Positions 1-7,092 of a DNA stretch of 11,293 bases are shown here, in pieces. The stretch spans positions 1 through 11,293 of the forward strand of contig DFWB01000100.1 of assembly GCA_002380675.1 (NCBI GenBank). Reading direction: 5' to 3'. A program made the translations under genes and the position numbers. A model generated the notes under the pieces. That model did no database searches. It was not told the DNA's origin and saw nothing but the letters and a program-made list of their open reading frames with translations. The stretch's first letter is position 1. Each line of letters opens with the position of its first letter. This stretch comes from Akkermansiaceae bacterium UBA4145 (lineage in GTDB: Bacteria; Verrucomicrobiota; Verrucomicrobiia; Verrucomicrobiales; Akkermansiaceae).

Positions 1-1902
1 TACGATTTCAGTGAAGAGATCTTTCCACGTTCCGTTGTTCTCAACAATCTTTTCCGCGATCTGATCGATCACGGGGTAGTCGTTCCGCGTCATTTTTCTG
101 CAGAGCGCGTAGGAAAGCGTGCGCTCCACCGCGTTCCGAACAATTCGGCCACGCTGCGAGTTCATAAAGATCGTTTTCAGTCCGGCATAATCCGTAAAGC
201 TCTCTCCACTGGGTAATTTTCCTGAGGTATCGATCAAGCTCCCCGATGGAGTCCCCTTCTTCCCATCCCGCTTGATAAAACGCCCATTAGTATCGTAGCC
301 ATCAAGAGAAAACCCGATGGGATCAATTTTTTCATGACAACGAGCGCAGCTGACATCGCTACGATGTCTCTCAAATCGCTCACGGAAGGTAAGCTTCTCA
401 CCGCGCGGGGCGGGCTTGATCGGAGGGATATCAGCGGGAGGCTCTCCCAGCCGCTCCCCAAGCACCCTGCGAAGAAGCCATGTCCCGCGCTGGATCGGAC
501 CCCGGTTCATCGTGAGAATGCCGGGCATGGTGAGGATTCCTCCCCTCCAGCTGGCTTTTTCCAGAGTGAATCGCTCGAAGGGCGTCGTCTGCCGCTCAAT
601 GCCCTTCGGAGTCGGATGAAGCTTCATCCGGCCGCGATCTTCTCCATAAAAGCCTGATACCCCGGTGTTAATGAAGGTTGTTTTTGAATCAATCAACTCC
701 ATCACCGGACGGTTCTCCGTGAAGAGATAATTCAGAAACAGAACAGGCTGTGTCCGGAGAGAATGGTGCGCGATGGGGTTGGTAATCAGTGCGTCGAGAT
801 TCGCAATGCCCAGCCATTGCACCCCAAAACTTTCGGAAAGACTACGCGCAGAAGGAGACTTAAGCATCCTCTCCACCTGATCCCGGAGAGCTTCTGAACT
901 GGACAGCTCACCTTTCTGCGCCAAGAGCATGAGCTCGTCATCTGGCCGGTCTTCCCAGAGGAAGTAGGAAAGTCGCTCTGCCAGTTCGTAGCTGTCGACG
1001 GGTTGCCGGCCCCCGGCCTTTACTGGCATCAGCATCCCTCGGTAGAGAAACTCGGGAGATAGCAGGACCGCTTTAAGCTCAAACTTAAGGATCGCCACGA
1101 GGCTCCGTCCAGAATGCCCCCTGATAGCTTCGAGCGCTTCCTGAAGACGCGAATCGGGCACATGGCGGCGAAAAGCACGGGGAAGGAAATAGCGCACCAG
1201 AGCTTCTGCCTGCTTTTCAGAAAAGTCCTCCAGATTCCATTCATCCGAAAGTTCTCCTCCAATCAAAGCCTTGAGCCCTGCTCGTTGTTTGGGCGCAAAC
1301 AGCTTCTCGAGAGCGGCCTCGGTGAGAAACGCATATTGCTCCCACAGAGCGGACGAAAGCGGGGCGCCATGGGTATCGTTAACGAATCCGCTGTCGCCGG
1401 GCGGATCTTTCGGAAGCAGCTTGAGGACCAGCGATTGCTCTCCGGCCACCGTCTGCTGCGCCTCGGCAACTACAACCTCAAGATCAAAACCGAACAACGA
1501 CCTCAAGCTGTTCCGATACTCCGGACCCGAAAGCCGCCTCGGCTTGAACACGCCGGGACGAGATTCTACCGGCGCGGAAAGCCTGAGCTTGTACCACTCC
1601 GCGATTTTCTTTTTTGCTTCGGGCGTCAACTGAGGGTGATCCTCAGGCGGCATCTCCCCGGCCTCCACGACTTCTACAACCGTTTCCCAGAGCTCAAACC
1701 GAGCATCGGCATCGGCATCGGTCCTGATCTTTGTGAAGTCAACTCTACCCTTTACCGTTTCGCCTCCGTGACATTTGAGGCACGAGCCCTCAAGTATCGG
1801 ACGAATATCCTCTTCGAATGCCACCTCCGCGCTCATTCGCGAAGCGCCGAGGACCAGGCACAGGGTAATACGCACAACGGAAGAGCCCACGCTTCTGGCC
1901 AT
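1..1902 (-). CDS. Exported planctomycete-type cytochrome c protein (PSCyt1/DUF1587/1595/1592/1588/1585), 3' end cut by window
   Basis: This open frame of 634 codons has no stop and leaves the window at base 1; probably only a short C-terminal tail is missing. It starts at ATG 1902 and has a plausible signal peptide (hydrophobic residues about 11-20, cleavage near MSA/EV at 25-26). A c-type haem site, CLKCH at 41-45, is followed by GEMPP (82-86), whose Met is a likely axial ligand. Then come DUF1587-like RRLSGPEYRNSLRSLFG (122-138), DUF1595-like PRAFRRHVPD (241-250), DUF1592-like LAERLSYFLWEDRPDDEL (307-324), DUF1588-like GGILTMPGIL to RGTWLLRRVLGE (454-483), a second CxxCH (CARCH, 519-523) and a DUF1585-like end (ALCRKMTRNDYPVIDQI, 599-615). 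These proteins are abundant in Planctomycetes and Verrucomicrobia, often beside DUF1552 proteins; their biochemical role is not firmly known. A GCATCG triplication near 1704-1722 encodes DADADA (62-67). The gene follows the selenoprotein gene by 79 nt on the same strand and may share its transcript. Confidence 0.92.
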   Translation of the reverse strand, partial: MARSVGSSVVRITLCLVLGASRMSAEVAFEEDIRPILEGSCLKCHGGETVKGRVDFTKIRTDADADARFELWETVVEVVEAGEMPPEDHPQLTPEAKKKIAEWYKLRLSAPVESRPGVFKPRRLSGPEYRNSLRSLFGFDLEVVVAEAQQTVAGEQSLVLKLLPKDPPGDSGFVNDTHGAPLSSALWEQYAFLTEAALEKLFAPKQRAGLKALIGGELSDEWNLEDFSEKQAEALVRYFLPRAFRRHVPDSRLQEALEAIRGHSGRSLVAILKFELKAVLLSPEFLYRGMLMPVKAGGRQPVDSYELAERLSYFLWEDRPDDELMLLAQKGELSSSEALRDQVERMLKSPSARSLSESFGVQWLGIANLDALITNPIAHHSLRTQPVLFLNYLFTENRPVMELIDSKTTFINTGVSGFYGEDRGRMKLHPTPKGIERQTTPFERFTLEKASWRGGILTMPGILTMNRGPIQRGTWLLRRVLGERLGEPPADIPPIKPAPRGEKLTFRERFERHRSDVSCARCHEKIDPIGFSLDGYDTNGRFIKRDGKKGTPSGSLIDTSGKLPSGESFTDYAGLKTIFMNSQRGRIVRNAVERTLSYALCRKMTRNDYPVIDQIAEKIVENNGTWKDLFTEIV

Positions 1903-1981
1903 GAATCTAATATTAAGATTCAAGATCGCCAGCAGCCCTCTCCCAATATCTTTCCATGTCGCGTATCCTGCTCCAAAAATA

Positions 1982-2341
1982 CTATTTCACCTTGAGCAAC
2001 TTACTGATCACTTCCACCACTTTAGCTTTGCCATAATTGTGGCCCTCAACTGCGGCTACCAGCTTCCCATTCTTATCTCTCGCCACGATGCCGTGACTCG
2101 CCAACTTCGCGCTCTTGATATCTTCCTTGCTATTCCCTTCTCCAACCTTGCAGGCGGAAATCGCAACTTTCTTGCCATGCTTTTTGCTCTGGTCATTCAC
2201 GATGACCGTAATTTTATCACAAAGCACTCATCCGTCGAAATAGTAGTAAATCAGGGAAGGTGTTTTCTCCTCGGCCAGAGCCGGAGCGGCAAAGCCCAGC
2301 GGTAGCAGAAAAACGAGTAGGGTTACTCTGAATAAATTCAT
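1982..2341 (-). CDS. Predicted secreted thioredoxin-like selenoprotein (in-frame TGA = selenocysteine 38, UxxC motif)
   Basis: One frame runs from ATG 2341 to TAG 1984-1982, interrupted only by TGA at 2230-2228. Reading TGA as selenocysteine gives 119 residues. Residues 1-23 are a signal peptide (hydrophobic core TLLVFLLPLGFAA, cleavage after ALA), so the mature protein of about 96 residues should be periplasmic. It begins with a beta strand PSLIYYYFDG (28-37), then U38-V-L-C41, where thioredoxin-fold oxidoreductases carry CxxC. A helix (42-55), a strand near KKVAISAC (57-64) and a beta-hairpin plus helix ending (HGIVARDKNGKLVAAVEG, then KAKVVEVISKLL) fit a small thioredoxin fold. SHG (82-84) stands where the cis-Pro is usual. 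I do not recognise the family by name. An in-frame ATG at 2419 exists, but the signal peptide supports 2341; no strong Shine-Dalgarno site is visible. Alternatives are a pseudogene with a nonsense mutation or a sequencing error. The exact UxxC placement, intact flanking frames and SECIS-like hairpin argue against these. Confidence 0.8.
2179..2230 (-). promoter_or_regulatory. Putative bacterial SECIS element directing selenocysteine at the in-frame UGA
   Basis: On the transcript, the UGA (2230-2228) is followed by a hairpin within the coding region. The upper stem is GGUCAU (2207-2202) paired with AUGACC (2196-2191), 6 perfect base pairs closing the 5-nt loop CGUGA (2201-2197). The loop has G at its second position and begins after 26 nt counted from the UGA. 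A lower stem pairs GCUUUGUG (2225-2218) with CAAAAAGC (2186-2179), 7 of 8 pairs. Known bacterial SECIS hairpins sit just after the UGA, with a small G-containing apical loop roughly 16-37 nt away that binds the elongation factor SelB. This one fits by eye; no folding energy was calculated. The genes selA, selB, selC and selD are not in this window. Confidence 0.72.
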
Positions 2342-2583
2342 GGCCTGCAGTGTAGCGATCGCAGCAAAATGAGCTAGTCCTCTCTTCATAGGGCATAAAA
2401 TGCAACATAACGGCTTCAACAGAGCTTCTTCGGCTGATTCAGAAGAGACCTCCGCCTACTCCCTCCCTCAATCGGGCAGGTAATGTCCTTCTCAAGCATC
2501 GAGACAAAATCCCCACAACCCTCTCGCAGTAGCCACTCCGAGCATGGCGTTGCCTGCGACACAGCCTCGTGTAACAATCACTC
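2342..2583. other. Divergent intergenic region between selenoprotein and cysteine-synthase-like genes
   Basis: These 242 bases lie between divergently transcribed genes and should hold promoters for both. I see no convincing sigma-70 pair. On the plus strand a weak TTGCCT (about 2550-2555), 16 nt and TAACAA (2572-2577) would place transcription start almost at the GTG of the downstream gene, implying a very short or absent leader. On the minus strand TTGAAG, 16 nt and TATGCC can be found about 45-75 bases before the selenoprotein start. Both are weak. The short ORFs here are out-of-frame noise or in-frame extensions of the selenoprotein gene. Confidence 0.3.
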
Positions 2584-3525
2584 GTGCTTCCCGAGATCAA
2601 CAGTTACCTGCACCAGATTAGAACGATACCCCTCGTTGAGGTCTCTCTCGAAGGCCACAAACCCGGCATCTGGTGCAAACTGGAGTATCTCAATCCCAGT
2701 GGTTCTACGAAGGATCGGATTGCCCTGCATATTCTCGAGAAGGCATGGCGAAGAGGTCATATCCGCTCAGGCGACACCGTGGCAGAGGCCTCGAGTGGAT
2801 CAACCAGTATTGCATTCGCCCTCGCCTGCAGCCAGATGGGCCTTCAGTTCGTCGCCTTTATTCCCGATAGCGCCACCTCTGAACGTGAGCTGATCATCAA
2901 GGCCTACGGTGGCGAGGTGAAGAGAGTTAGCGGAGGGATGCCAGAAGTGCTCCGTATTGCACGGGAGACAAGCGAAGATAGGGGTTGGTTTCTTGGACGG
3001 CAGTTCTCCAATGCAGACAATACCGAGGCTCACCGTCTCAATACCGGCCCCGAAATTCTCGAGCAGATTCCTGGAGGAACCGTTGACGCGATTGTATCGG
3101 GGGTGGGCACGGGCGGCACCCTTCGTGGTCTCTACGAGGCATTTTCGAGTGCGGGATGTGCCATCACCGCACACGCAGCAATTCCGCGGGACGTTGCTCT
3201 TTTCGGATCAAATGTTGAATGCTGTAGCCTCCGATTCAGTAGTGACGTGCCCGGGGTTGCCGATGGGCTAAGCGAGATTTATGAGGAATGGCAATGTGAT
3301 GATTTGCGGGAATGGGAAATATCCGGTCAGGACTGCCTCGACCTGACCCGACAACTATGGGCACTCGGTTTTCCGGTCGGTCCCAGCTCTGGATTAAATT
3401 TTGCAGCAGCTCTCCAAGTCCTCGATCACCTCGGACCCGACGCCGTTGTGGCTACCGTCTTCCCAGACCGCATGGAGCGTTATTTCTCTCACAAGGTCTT
3501 CGAGGAAATTCGTAGCCATTCCTGA
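2584..3525 (+). CDS. PLP-dependent cysteine synthase-like enzyme (CysK/CysM/CBS fold family)
   Basis: This 313-residue fold-type II PLP enzyme is close to the usual CysK/CysM length (about 300). The predicted Schiff-base lysine is K43 in NPSGSTKDR (37-45). The substrate loop reads EASSGSTS (68-75) instead of the TSGNTG typical of CysK and CysM. The PLP phosphate-binding loop is SGVGTGGT (172-179), and GPSSGLN (266-272) is the conserved C-terminal cofactor contact. The altered substrate loop resembles the EASSGST loop I recall from Cds1-type cysteine desulfhydrases. So the reaction could be cysteine synthesis from O-acetylserine or a related acceptor, or cysteine breakdown; sequence alone does not decide. 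It should be cytoplasmic. The start is GTG 2584: an in-frame TAA lies at 2572-2574 and no earlier start fits. No clear Shine-Dalgarno site is seen. The gene lies divergent from the selenoprotein gene and 59 nt before the LptF/LptG permease gene. Confidence 0.9.
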   Translation: MLPEINSYLHQIRTIPLVEVSLEGHKPGIWCKLEYLNPSGSTKDRIALHILEKAWRRGHIRSGDTVAEASSGSTSIAFALACSQMGLQFVAFIPDSATSERELIIKAYGGEVKRVSGGMPEVLRIARETSEDRGWFLGRQFSNADNTEAHRLNTGPEILEQIPGGTVDAIVSGVGTGGTLRGLYEAFSSAGCAITAHAAIPRDVALFGSNVECCSLRFSSDVPGVADGLSEIYEEWQCDDLREWEISGQDCLDLTRQLWALGFPVGPSSGLNFAAALQVLDHLGPDAVVATVFPDRMERYFSHKVFEEIRSHS

Positions 3526-3584
3526 TCACTCGGAAGCTCCGCTTGTAACCAGAGCAGAAGCAAAGTAGGATTCCCAGCAGTCCA

Positions 3585-4856
3585 ATGCGTATCGCGGACC
3601 GTTACATCGGCTGGCAGGTTCTCTATGGCACGATCTTCGGGGTCTCCCTGCTCACCGTGGTTCTCGTGCTTGGGCAGCTTTTCCGGAAAATCCGGCCCCT
3701 CCTCGTGGAGCAAGCCGCTCCTCTTGAACTCATGGGGCAGTTTATTCTCCTGATCATCCCGTTTACCCTGATGTTCACCCTCCCTTGGGGTTTCCTAGCC
3801 TCGACTCTTCTCAGCTTTGGGCGTCTCTCCAGCCACAACGAACTCCTTAGCTTCAGAATGGCGGGCCTCAGCCTGACCCGGCTCGCTTTGCCTGTCCTTC
3901 TCGTCGCCGCATGCCTTTCCGGACTGTGCTGGTGGCTCACCGGAACGGCTGCTCCGCGAGCAAAGGATGCCTCCCGAAACCTCCTCTACGAAGCCGTCCG
4001 AAAGGACCCTCGTAACTTAATTAAACCACGAGTCGTAATTTCGCGGTTCCCAAGCCAGAGAGTCTATGCCGAAGCCGAGGACGAAACTGGACTCCTGCGA
4101 GGGCTTCACATCTATAAGTTCTCAGGTCAGGGACGGGACGCAAATCTGGAAGCCTATATGTTTGCTGAGGAAGTAGATCTTTATGTCAATGAAGAGGAGA
4201 AGCAACTACGGCTCAAGCTCTCTAACCCCTTTATAGAGATCTCGATGAACAAGGATACGGTTTCACCAATCCCCATCAGGGCGACGGAAATGGAACCGGT
4301 CCTGATTGACTTTTCCGCCACCAACAAAAAGAGGAATAAACCATCGGACATCACCAACGACGACGCTCCAATTCGCATCTTGCAATCTCAAGAGCGTGAG
4401 GAGCTCTCCCGCAGGGAACTCTCAGGGGAGATCGCCCCCCAATCTGCGGGCCTTCCCGCTGGAGCAACTTTCCCGTCGGGTCTCGAAGAGAGTCAGGAAT
4501 TACCTCCCGAAACTCTTACCCCTAGGAGGGCCGAGGAACTCGAAAGCATAATTGCCCGAGAAAAGCGATTCCAGGATGAGCTTAACATCGAAATTCATAA
4601 ACGTCGATCGATCTCGATGGCTTGCCTTTCATTTGCCATGATTGGCATTCCTCTTGGAATTTCCGCCCGCCGCCGCGAAACATCCAACGGCCTCCTCATA
4701 AGCCTCTTTGTGGCTGCTGCCTACTTTGGTCTTTTGATTTTTGCTCAGCAGATTGAAGACGCGCCTTTGCCTTTCGTCCTCACCATTCTCTGGCTTCCCA
4801 ATGCCCTCTGCTTCATTGTTGGGATATGGCTCTTCCGACGTGCCAGCTTCCGCTGA
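3585..4856 (+). CDS. LptF/LptG family LPS export permease (YjgP/YjgQ)
   Basis: The 423-residue inner-membrane protein has the LptF/LptG layout. An N-terminal set of membrane segments lies at about 14-33, 50-76 and 98-119. A periplasmic beta-jellyroll region follows (about 140-245), and three C-terminal membrane segments lie at about 343-360, 368-388 and 396-416. The family signature before the fourth helix is visible as LNIEIHKRRSISMACLSFAMIGIPLGI (333-359, quoted across a helix boundary; key residues H338, R340, P356, G358). LptF and LptG form the membrane part of the LptB2FG ABC exporter that extracts lipopolysaccharide for transport through LptC, A and D/E. Residues about 246-330 form a polar, Pro/Glu-rich and partly coiled-coil linker longer than in typical members. 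Which paralogue it is cannot be told; the usual partner gene is not adjacent. ATG 3585 follows no obvious Shine-Dalgarno site. The sulP gene starts 21 nt after the TGA stop. Confidence 0.9.
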   Translation: MRIADRYIGWQVLYGTIFGVSLLTVVLVLGQLFRKIRPLLVEQAAPLELMGQFILLIIPFTLMFTLPWGFLASTLLSFGRLSSHNELLSFRMAGLSLTRLALPVLLVAACLSGLCWWLTGTAAPRAKDASRNLLYEAVRKDPRNLIKPRVVISRFPSQRVYAEAEDETGLLRGLHIYKFSGQGRDANLEAYMFAEEVDLYVNEEEKQLRLKLSNPFIEISMNKDTVSPIPIRATEMEPVLIDFSATNKKRNKPSDITNDDAPIRILQSQEREELSRRELSGEIAPQSAGLPAGATFPSGLEESQELPPETLTPRRAEELESIIAREKRFQDELNIEIHKRRSISMACLSFAMIGIPLGISARRRETSNGLLISLFVAAAYFGLLIFAQQIEDAPLPFVLTILWLPNALCFIVGIWLFRRASFR

Positions 4857-4877
4857 TTCTTACTCAACGAAATACCA

Positions 4878-6752
4878 ATGCCTAAACTTTCCCTCCAGAA
4901 TCTCCTCCGGCGTGCCCGCTACACGCGGAAGAGAAACAGCGAGGAGAGCAGGCGGCTTGACCCCCTGCCGATTCGGGGCCCTTTACGAAGATACAACTCA
5001 GCAAAATTCACGCAGGACTTTCGCGCTGCGATCAATGTAGCCCTTCTCGCCCTGCCACAGGGCATGGCCTATGCAGCGATTGCGGAACTTCCTATCGCCT
5101 ACGGGATCGCGTGCTCTGCCGTTGCTGCGATTGTGGCGCCATTTTTCTCCGGGTCACGGCACACCATTTTAGGTCCAACAAATGCGACCGCCTTCATGAT
5201 CTTCTCCTTCTTTCTCATTCCGGGAATGACTTCCTCGAAAGGAGAGATGATCGCGTTGATGCCCCTTCTCTGCCTCATGGTCGGTGCATTCTGTATCGTA
5301 GGCGCAATCCTGAGAGTCGCAGACCTCCTCCAATTTGTCAGCAGGAGCGTTCTGGTCGGATATATCGCAGGAGCTGCCACGCTGATCATTGCCAACCAGT
5401 TCAAGCATATTCTCGGGATCACCGAATTGATGGAGGGCGGAGGCACTACGTTTGTCACTATTCTACTGAAACTGCTGAGTAATCTTTCCTCTCTCCAGTG
5501 GCAGCCCCTTATACTCGGAGCAGGCACCCTCCTCTGTTATCTGGGGCTTCAATCCCGCTTCAGACGTATCCCGGTTTTCGCCGTAACTCTCGTTCTGTTT
5601 TCATTTCTTGCCTGGATTCTTGGAGAGAAGACCAACCTCGGCTTCGCAGAGGTGTCAAAATTCGAAGCCTTTTCCTTTCAAGACCTCGCTCCAGAGTTTG
5701 CCATTTTTACCCAGCCTGGACTTCTCGACAAGGTCGCCCAGCTATCCGCCATTGCGTTCGCCATTGCGTTCCTCGCGTCCTTGGAGAATACCGTGATGTC
5801 AAAATCACTGGCTTCCCGCACCGGGGACCGCCCTGATGTGAATCAGGATATGTTATCCGTGGGTGCAGCAAACATCGCAGCCGGTATCTTTGCCGGCATG
5901 CCGGCATCGGGCTCCCTCACCCGCTCTGCTCTCAACTACGAATCAGGAGCGCGGACTCGCCTTGCCTCCCTCTTCTGCGGAATTCTCTGCCTCGCTGGCA
6001 TCTTCCTGCTCGCAACCTTTCCTCTCGTTCAGCACATTCCCCGGGCTTGTCTTGCTGGACTCGTCATCGCTGTTGCCGGATCTCTGATTTCTCCGCGTGT
6101 CATTCGGATTTGCCTGAGATCCACCCGCGATGACGCCCTTGTTCTGATCGTCAGCTTTGTCGCGGCCCTGTTCGCGCCACTACACACGGCCATCTTTATT
6201 GGAATCGCACTGTCCATCTCGCTGTTTCTACGGAAGGCCTCCCGCCCTTACCTCGTGGAATATGAAGTAAACGACGAAGGCGATCTCAGGGAGCTTGGAG
6301 AAAAACGGAAACGCCCCAACCCTTCCATTTCAATCGTTCACGTGGAAGGCGACCTCTTTTTTGGCGCTGCGGAACTTTTTCGAAACCAGATTCAGCGCAC
6401 CTTCGTTGACGAAAACCTGAGGGTTATCATTCTACGATTAAAGAATGCCCGTCATCTGGACGCCACGAGTGTCCTTGCTCTTGAAGACCTGATCCGCTCC
6501 GCACGAAAAGAGGGCAGGCATATCATCATATCAGGTGCCTCTCGCGAGGTGTATCGCGTTTTGAAATTCTCAGGTGTCCTTGAGGTTCTGCAGGAAGGTT
6601 GCGACCGCTCCAGAGGAGAGAGCAACCTCTACCTCTTCATGCCAAGCAATCCCAATATCTCTACTCGTGATGCCCTGAAGAGGGCTCAGCAAATTCTAGG
6701 CACCGACAAGGCTGATATTAAAATTTTCTACGATCCCGAAAAAGGGAGCTGA
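4878..6752 (+). CDS. SulP family inorganic anion transporter with C-terminal STAS domain
   Basis: This 624-residue protein is of normal SulP/SLC26 length. After a basic cytoplasmic tail (1-40) come membrane segments from about 50 to 452. The first includes LALPQGMAYAAIAELP (57-72), the family N-terminal signature, followed by the substrate-site segment ILGPTNATAF (97-106). A second signature, MPASGSLTRSALNYESGART (341-360), matches the conserved SulP motif in the later helices. A cytoplasmic STAS domain spans about 482-575, with LDATS at 527-531 where anti-sigma antagonists carry the phosphorylated serine. The family moves sulfate, bicarbonate, chloride or dicarboxylates, usually by Na+ or H+ symport or by exchange; the substrate here is unknown. 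A sulfate role would suit the cysteine-synthase-like gene two genes upstream, but that is inference. The start is ATG 4878. The TGA stop lies inside a hairpin that probably terminates the opposing infA transcript. Confidence 0.94.
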   Translation: MPKLSLQNLLRRARYTRKRNSEESRRLDPLPIRGPLRRYNSAKFTQDFRAAINVALLALPQGMAYAAIAELPIAYGIACSAVAAIVAPFFSGSRHTILGPTNATAFMIFSFFLIPGMTSSKGEMIALMPLLCLMVGAFCIVGAILRVADLLQFVSRSVLVGYIAGAATLIIANQFKHILGITELMEGGGTTFVTILLKLLSNLSSLQWQPLILGAGTLLCYLGLQSRFRRIPVFAVTLVLFSFLAWILGEKTNLGFAEVSKFEAFSFQDLAPEFAIFTQPGLLDKVAQLSAIAFAIAFLASLENTVMSKSLASRTGDRPDVNQDMLSVGAANIAAGIFAGMPASGSLTRSALNYESGARTRLASLFCGILCLAGIFLLATFPLVQHIPRACLAGLVIAVAGSLISPRVIRICLRSTRDDALVLIVSFVAALFAPLHTAIFIGIALSISLFLRKASRPYLVEYEVNDEGDLRELGEKRKRPNPSISIVHVEGDLFFGAAELFRNQIQRTFVDENLRVIILRLKNARHLDATSVLALEDLIRSARKEGRHIIISGASREVYRVLKFSGVLEVLQEGCDRSRGESNLYLFMPSNPNISTRDALKRAQQILGTDKADIKIFYDPEKGS

Positions 6753-6771
6753 TTCAGTAATACCGGCTCCC
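6739..6771 (-). terminator. Intrinsic terminator of infA, overlapping the 3' end of sulP
   Basis: Read on the minus strand, GGGAGC (6771-6766) pairs with GCTCCC (6749-6744) across a 16-nt loop and is followed at once by TTTTT (6743-6739). The hairpin starts 18 nt after the infA stop codon. It also covers the last codons and the stop of the convergent sulP gene. On the plus strand the stem lacks a T run, so it is probably one-directional. The loop is rather long, so strength is uncertain. Confidence 0.55.
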
Positions 6772-6789
6772 TACAGCAGGAAGAAAAGC

Positions 6790-6984
6790 TCACCCTACCC
6801 GGTAAACGATTCGCGCCTTGGTCGTATCGTAAGGCGACATCTCCATTTTTACCTTGTCGCCTACCACCAGCCTTATGAACCGCTTTCGCATTTTACCCGA
6901 TATGTGGGCAAGAACCTCGTGATCACTAGCCAACTTAACCTTGAACATCGTACCAGCGAGAACCGATGAAATTGTTCCTTCCAC
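6790..6984 (-). CDS. infA: Translation initiation factor IF-1 (core; N-terminus uncertain)
   Basis: The frame encodes the S1-like OB fold of IF-1, with the family hallmarks TMFKVKL (12-18), HEVLAHISGKMRKRFIRL (22-39), GDKVKMEMSPYD (42-53) and KARIVYR (56-62). IF-1 binds the 30S A site and helps IF-2 and IF-3 select the initiator tRNA. The only canonical start in the frame is GTG 6984, giving 64 residues. That is shorter than the usual 71-73 and removes part of the first beta strand: the sequence just upstream reads EDKAVE in the same frame and matches the expected strand. The true protein therefore very likely begins upstream, in the extension described separately. The stop is TGA. The gene is divergent from rplM and convergent with sulP. 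Confidence 0.93.
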   Translation of the reverse strand: MEGTISSVLAGTMFKVKLASDHEVLAHISGKMRKRFIRLVVGDKVKMEMSPYDTTKARIVYRVG

Positions 6985-7092
6985 CTCGACAGCCTTGTCT
7001 TCCCCATCCGCGCCCTTCTTGGGCCCGCTGTAGTCCGTGCGGCGCCTCCGGCGGCCGCCCCTGCCTCTCCGTCTTCTTGGTGGTCCTGCGAT
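6985..7092 (-). other. In-frame arginine/glycine-rich N-terminal extension of IF-1 without a canonical start codon
   Basis: Upstream of GTG 6984 the infA frame stays open to a TAA at 7098-7096. It encodes 36 residues that look like a real protein N-terminus: IAGPPRRRGRGGRRRR, then TDYSGPKK, GADGEDKAVE, running smoothly into the IF-1 core. No ATG, GTG or TTG is in frame here. ATC at 7092-7090 would give (M)AGPPRRRG, and ATC and ATT are known weak starts (E. coli infC uses ATT). An 8-codon mini-ORF in the same frame, ATG 7122 to TAA 7096, ends 3 nt before that ATC, so coupled reinitiation is conceivable. A better Shine-Dalgarno site (AGGAG about 10 nt before ATG 7145) serves a different frame. 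A start-region mutation or sequence error is also possible. Confidence 0.55.

Noticed and set aside
1704..1722. GCATCG hexanucleotide repeated three times
   Set aside because: It only gives DADADA in the linker after the haem domain. Too short to suggest a phase-variable tract, since units of six keep the frame.
1114..1995. Long plus-strand ORF of 293 codons opposite the cytochrome gene
   Set aside because: It lies antisense to a frame with clear DUF1592-family motifs and haem sites, and its product is Arg/Pro/Ser-rich without any recognisable domain.
1982..2230. Broken pseudogene or two independent small genes instead of a selenoprotein
   Set aside because: A random stop would rarely fall exactly at a UxxC position with a SECIS-like hairpin behind it. 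The second ORF alone would begin with GTG directly after the stop and lack the first beta strand. It remains the main alternative.
1775..2305. Plus-strand ORF of 176 codons covering the selenoprotein gene
   Set aside because: The minus-strand frame has a signal peptide, UxxC and thioredoxin-like ending; the plus-strand product shows no coherent fold or motif and overlaps two genes.
5747..5770. Tandem 12-bp duplication CGCCATTGCGTT in sulP
   Set aside because: It encodes AIAFAIAF in a membrane helix of normal length for the family, so it looks like chance codon repetition rather than a recent duplication.
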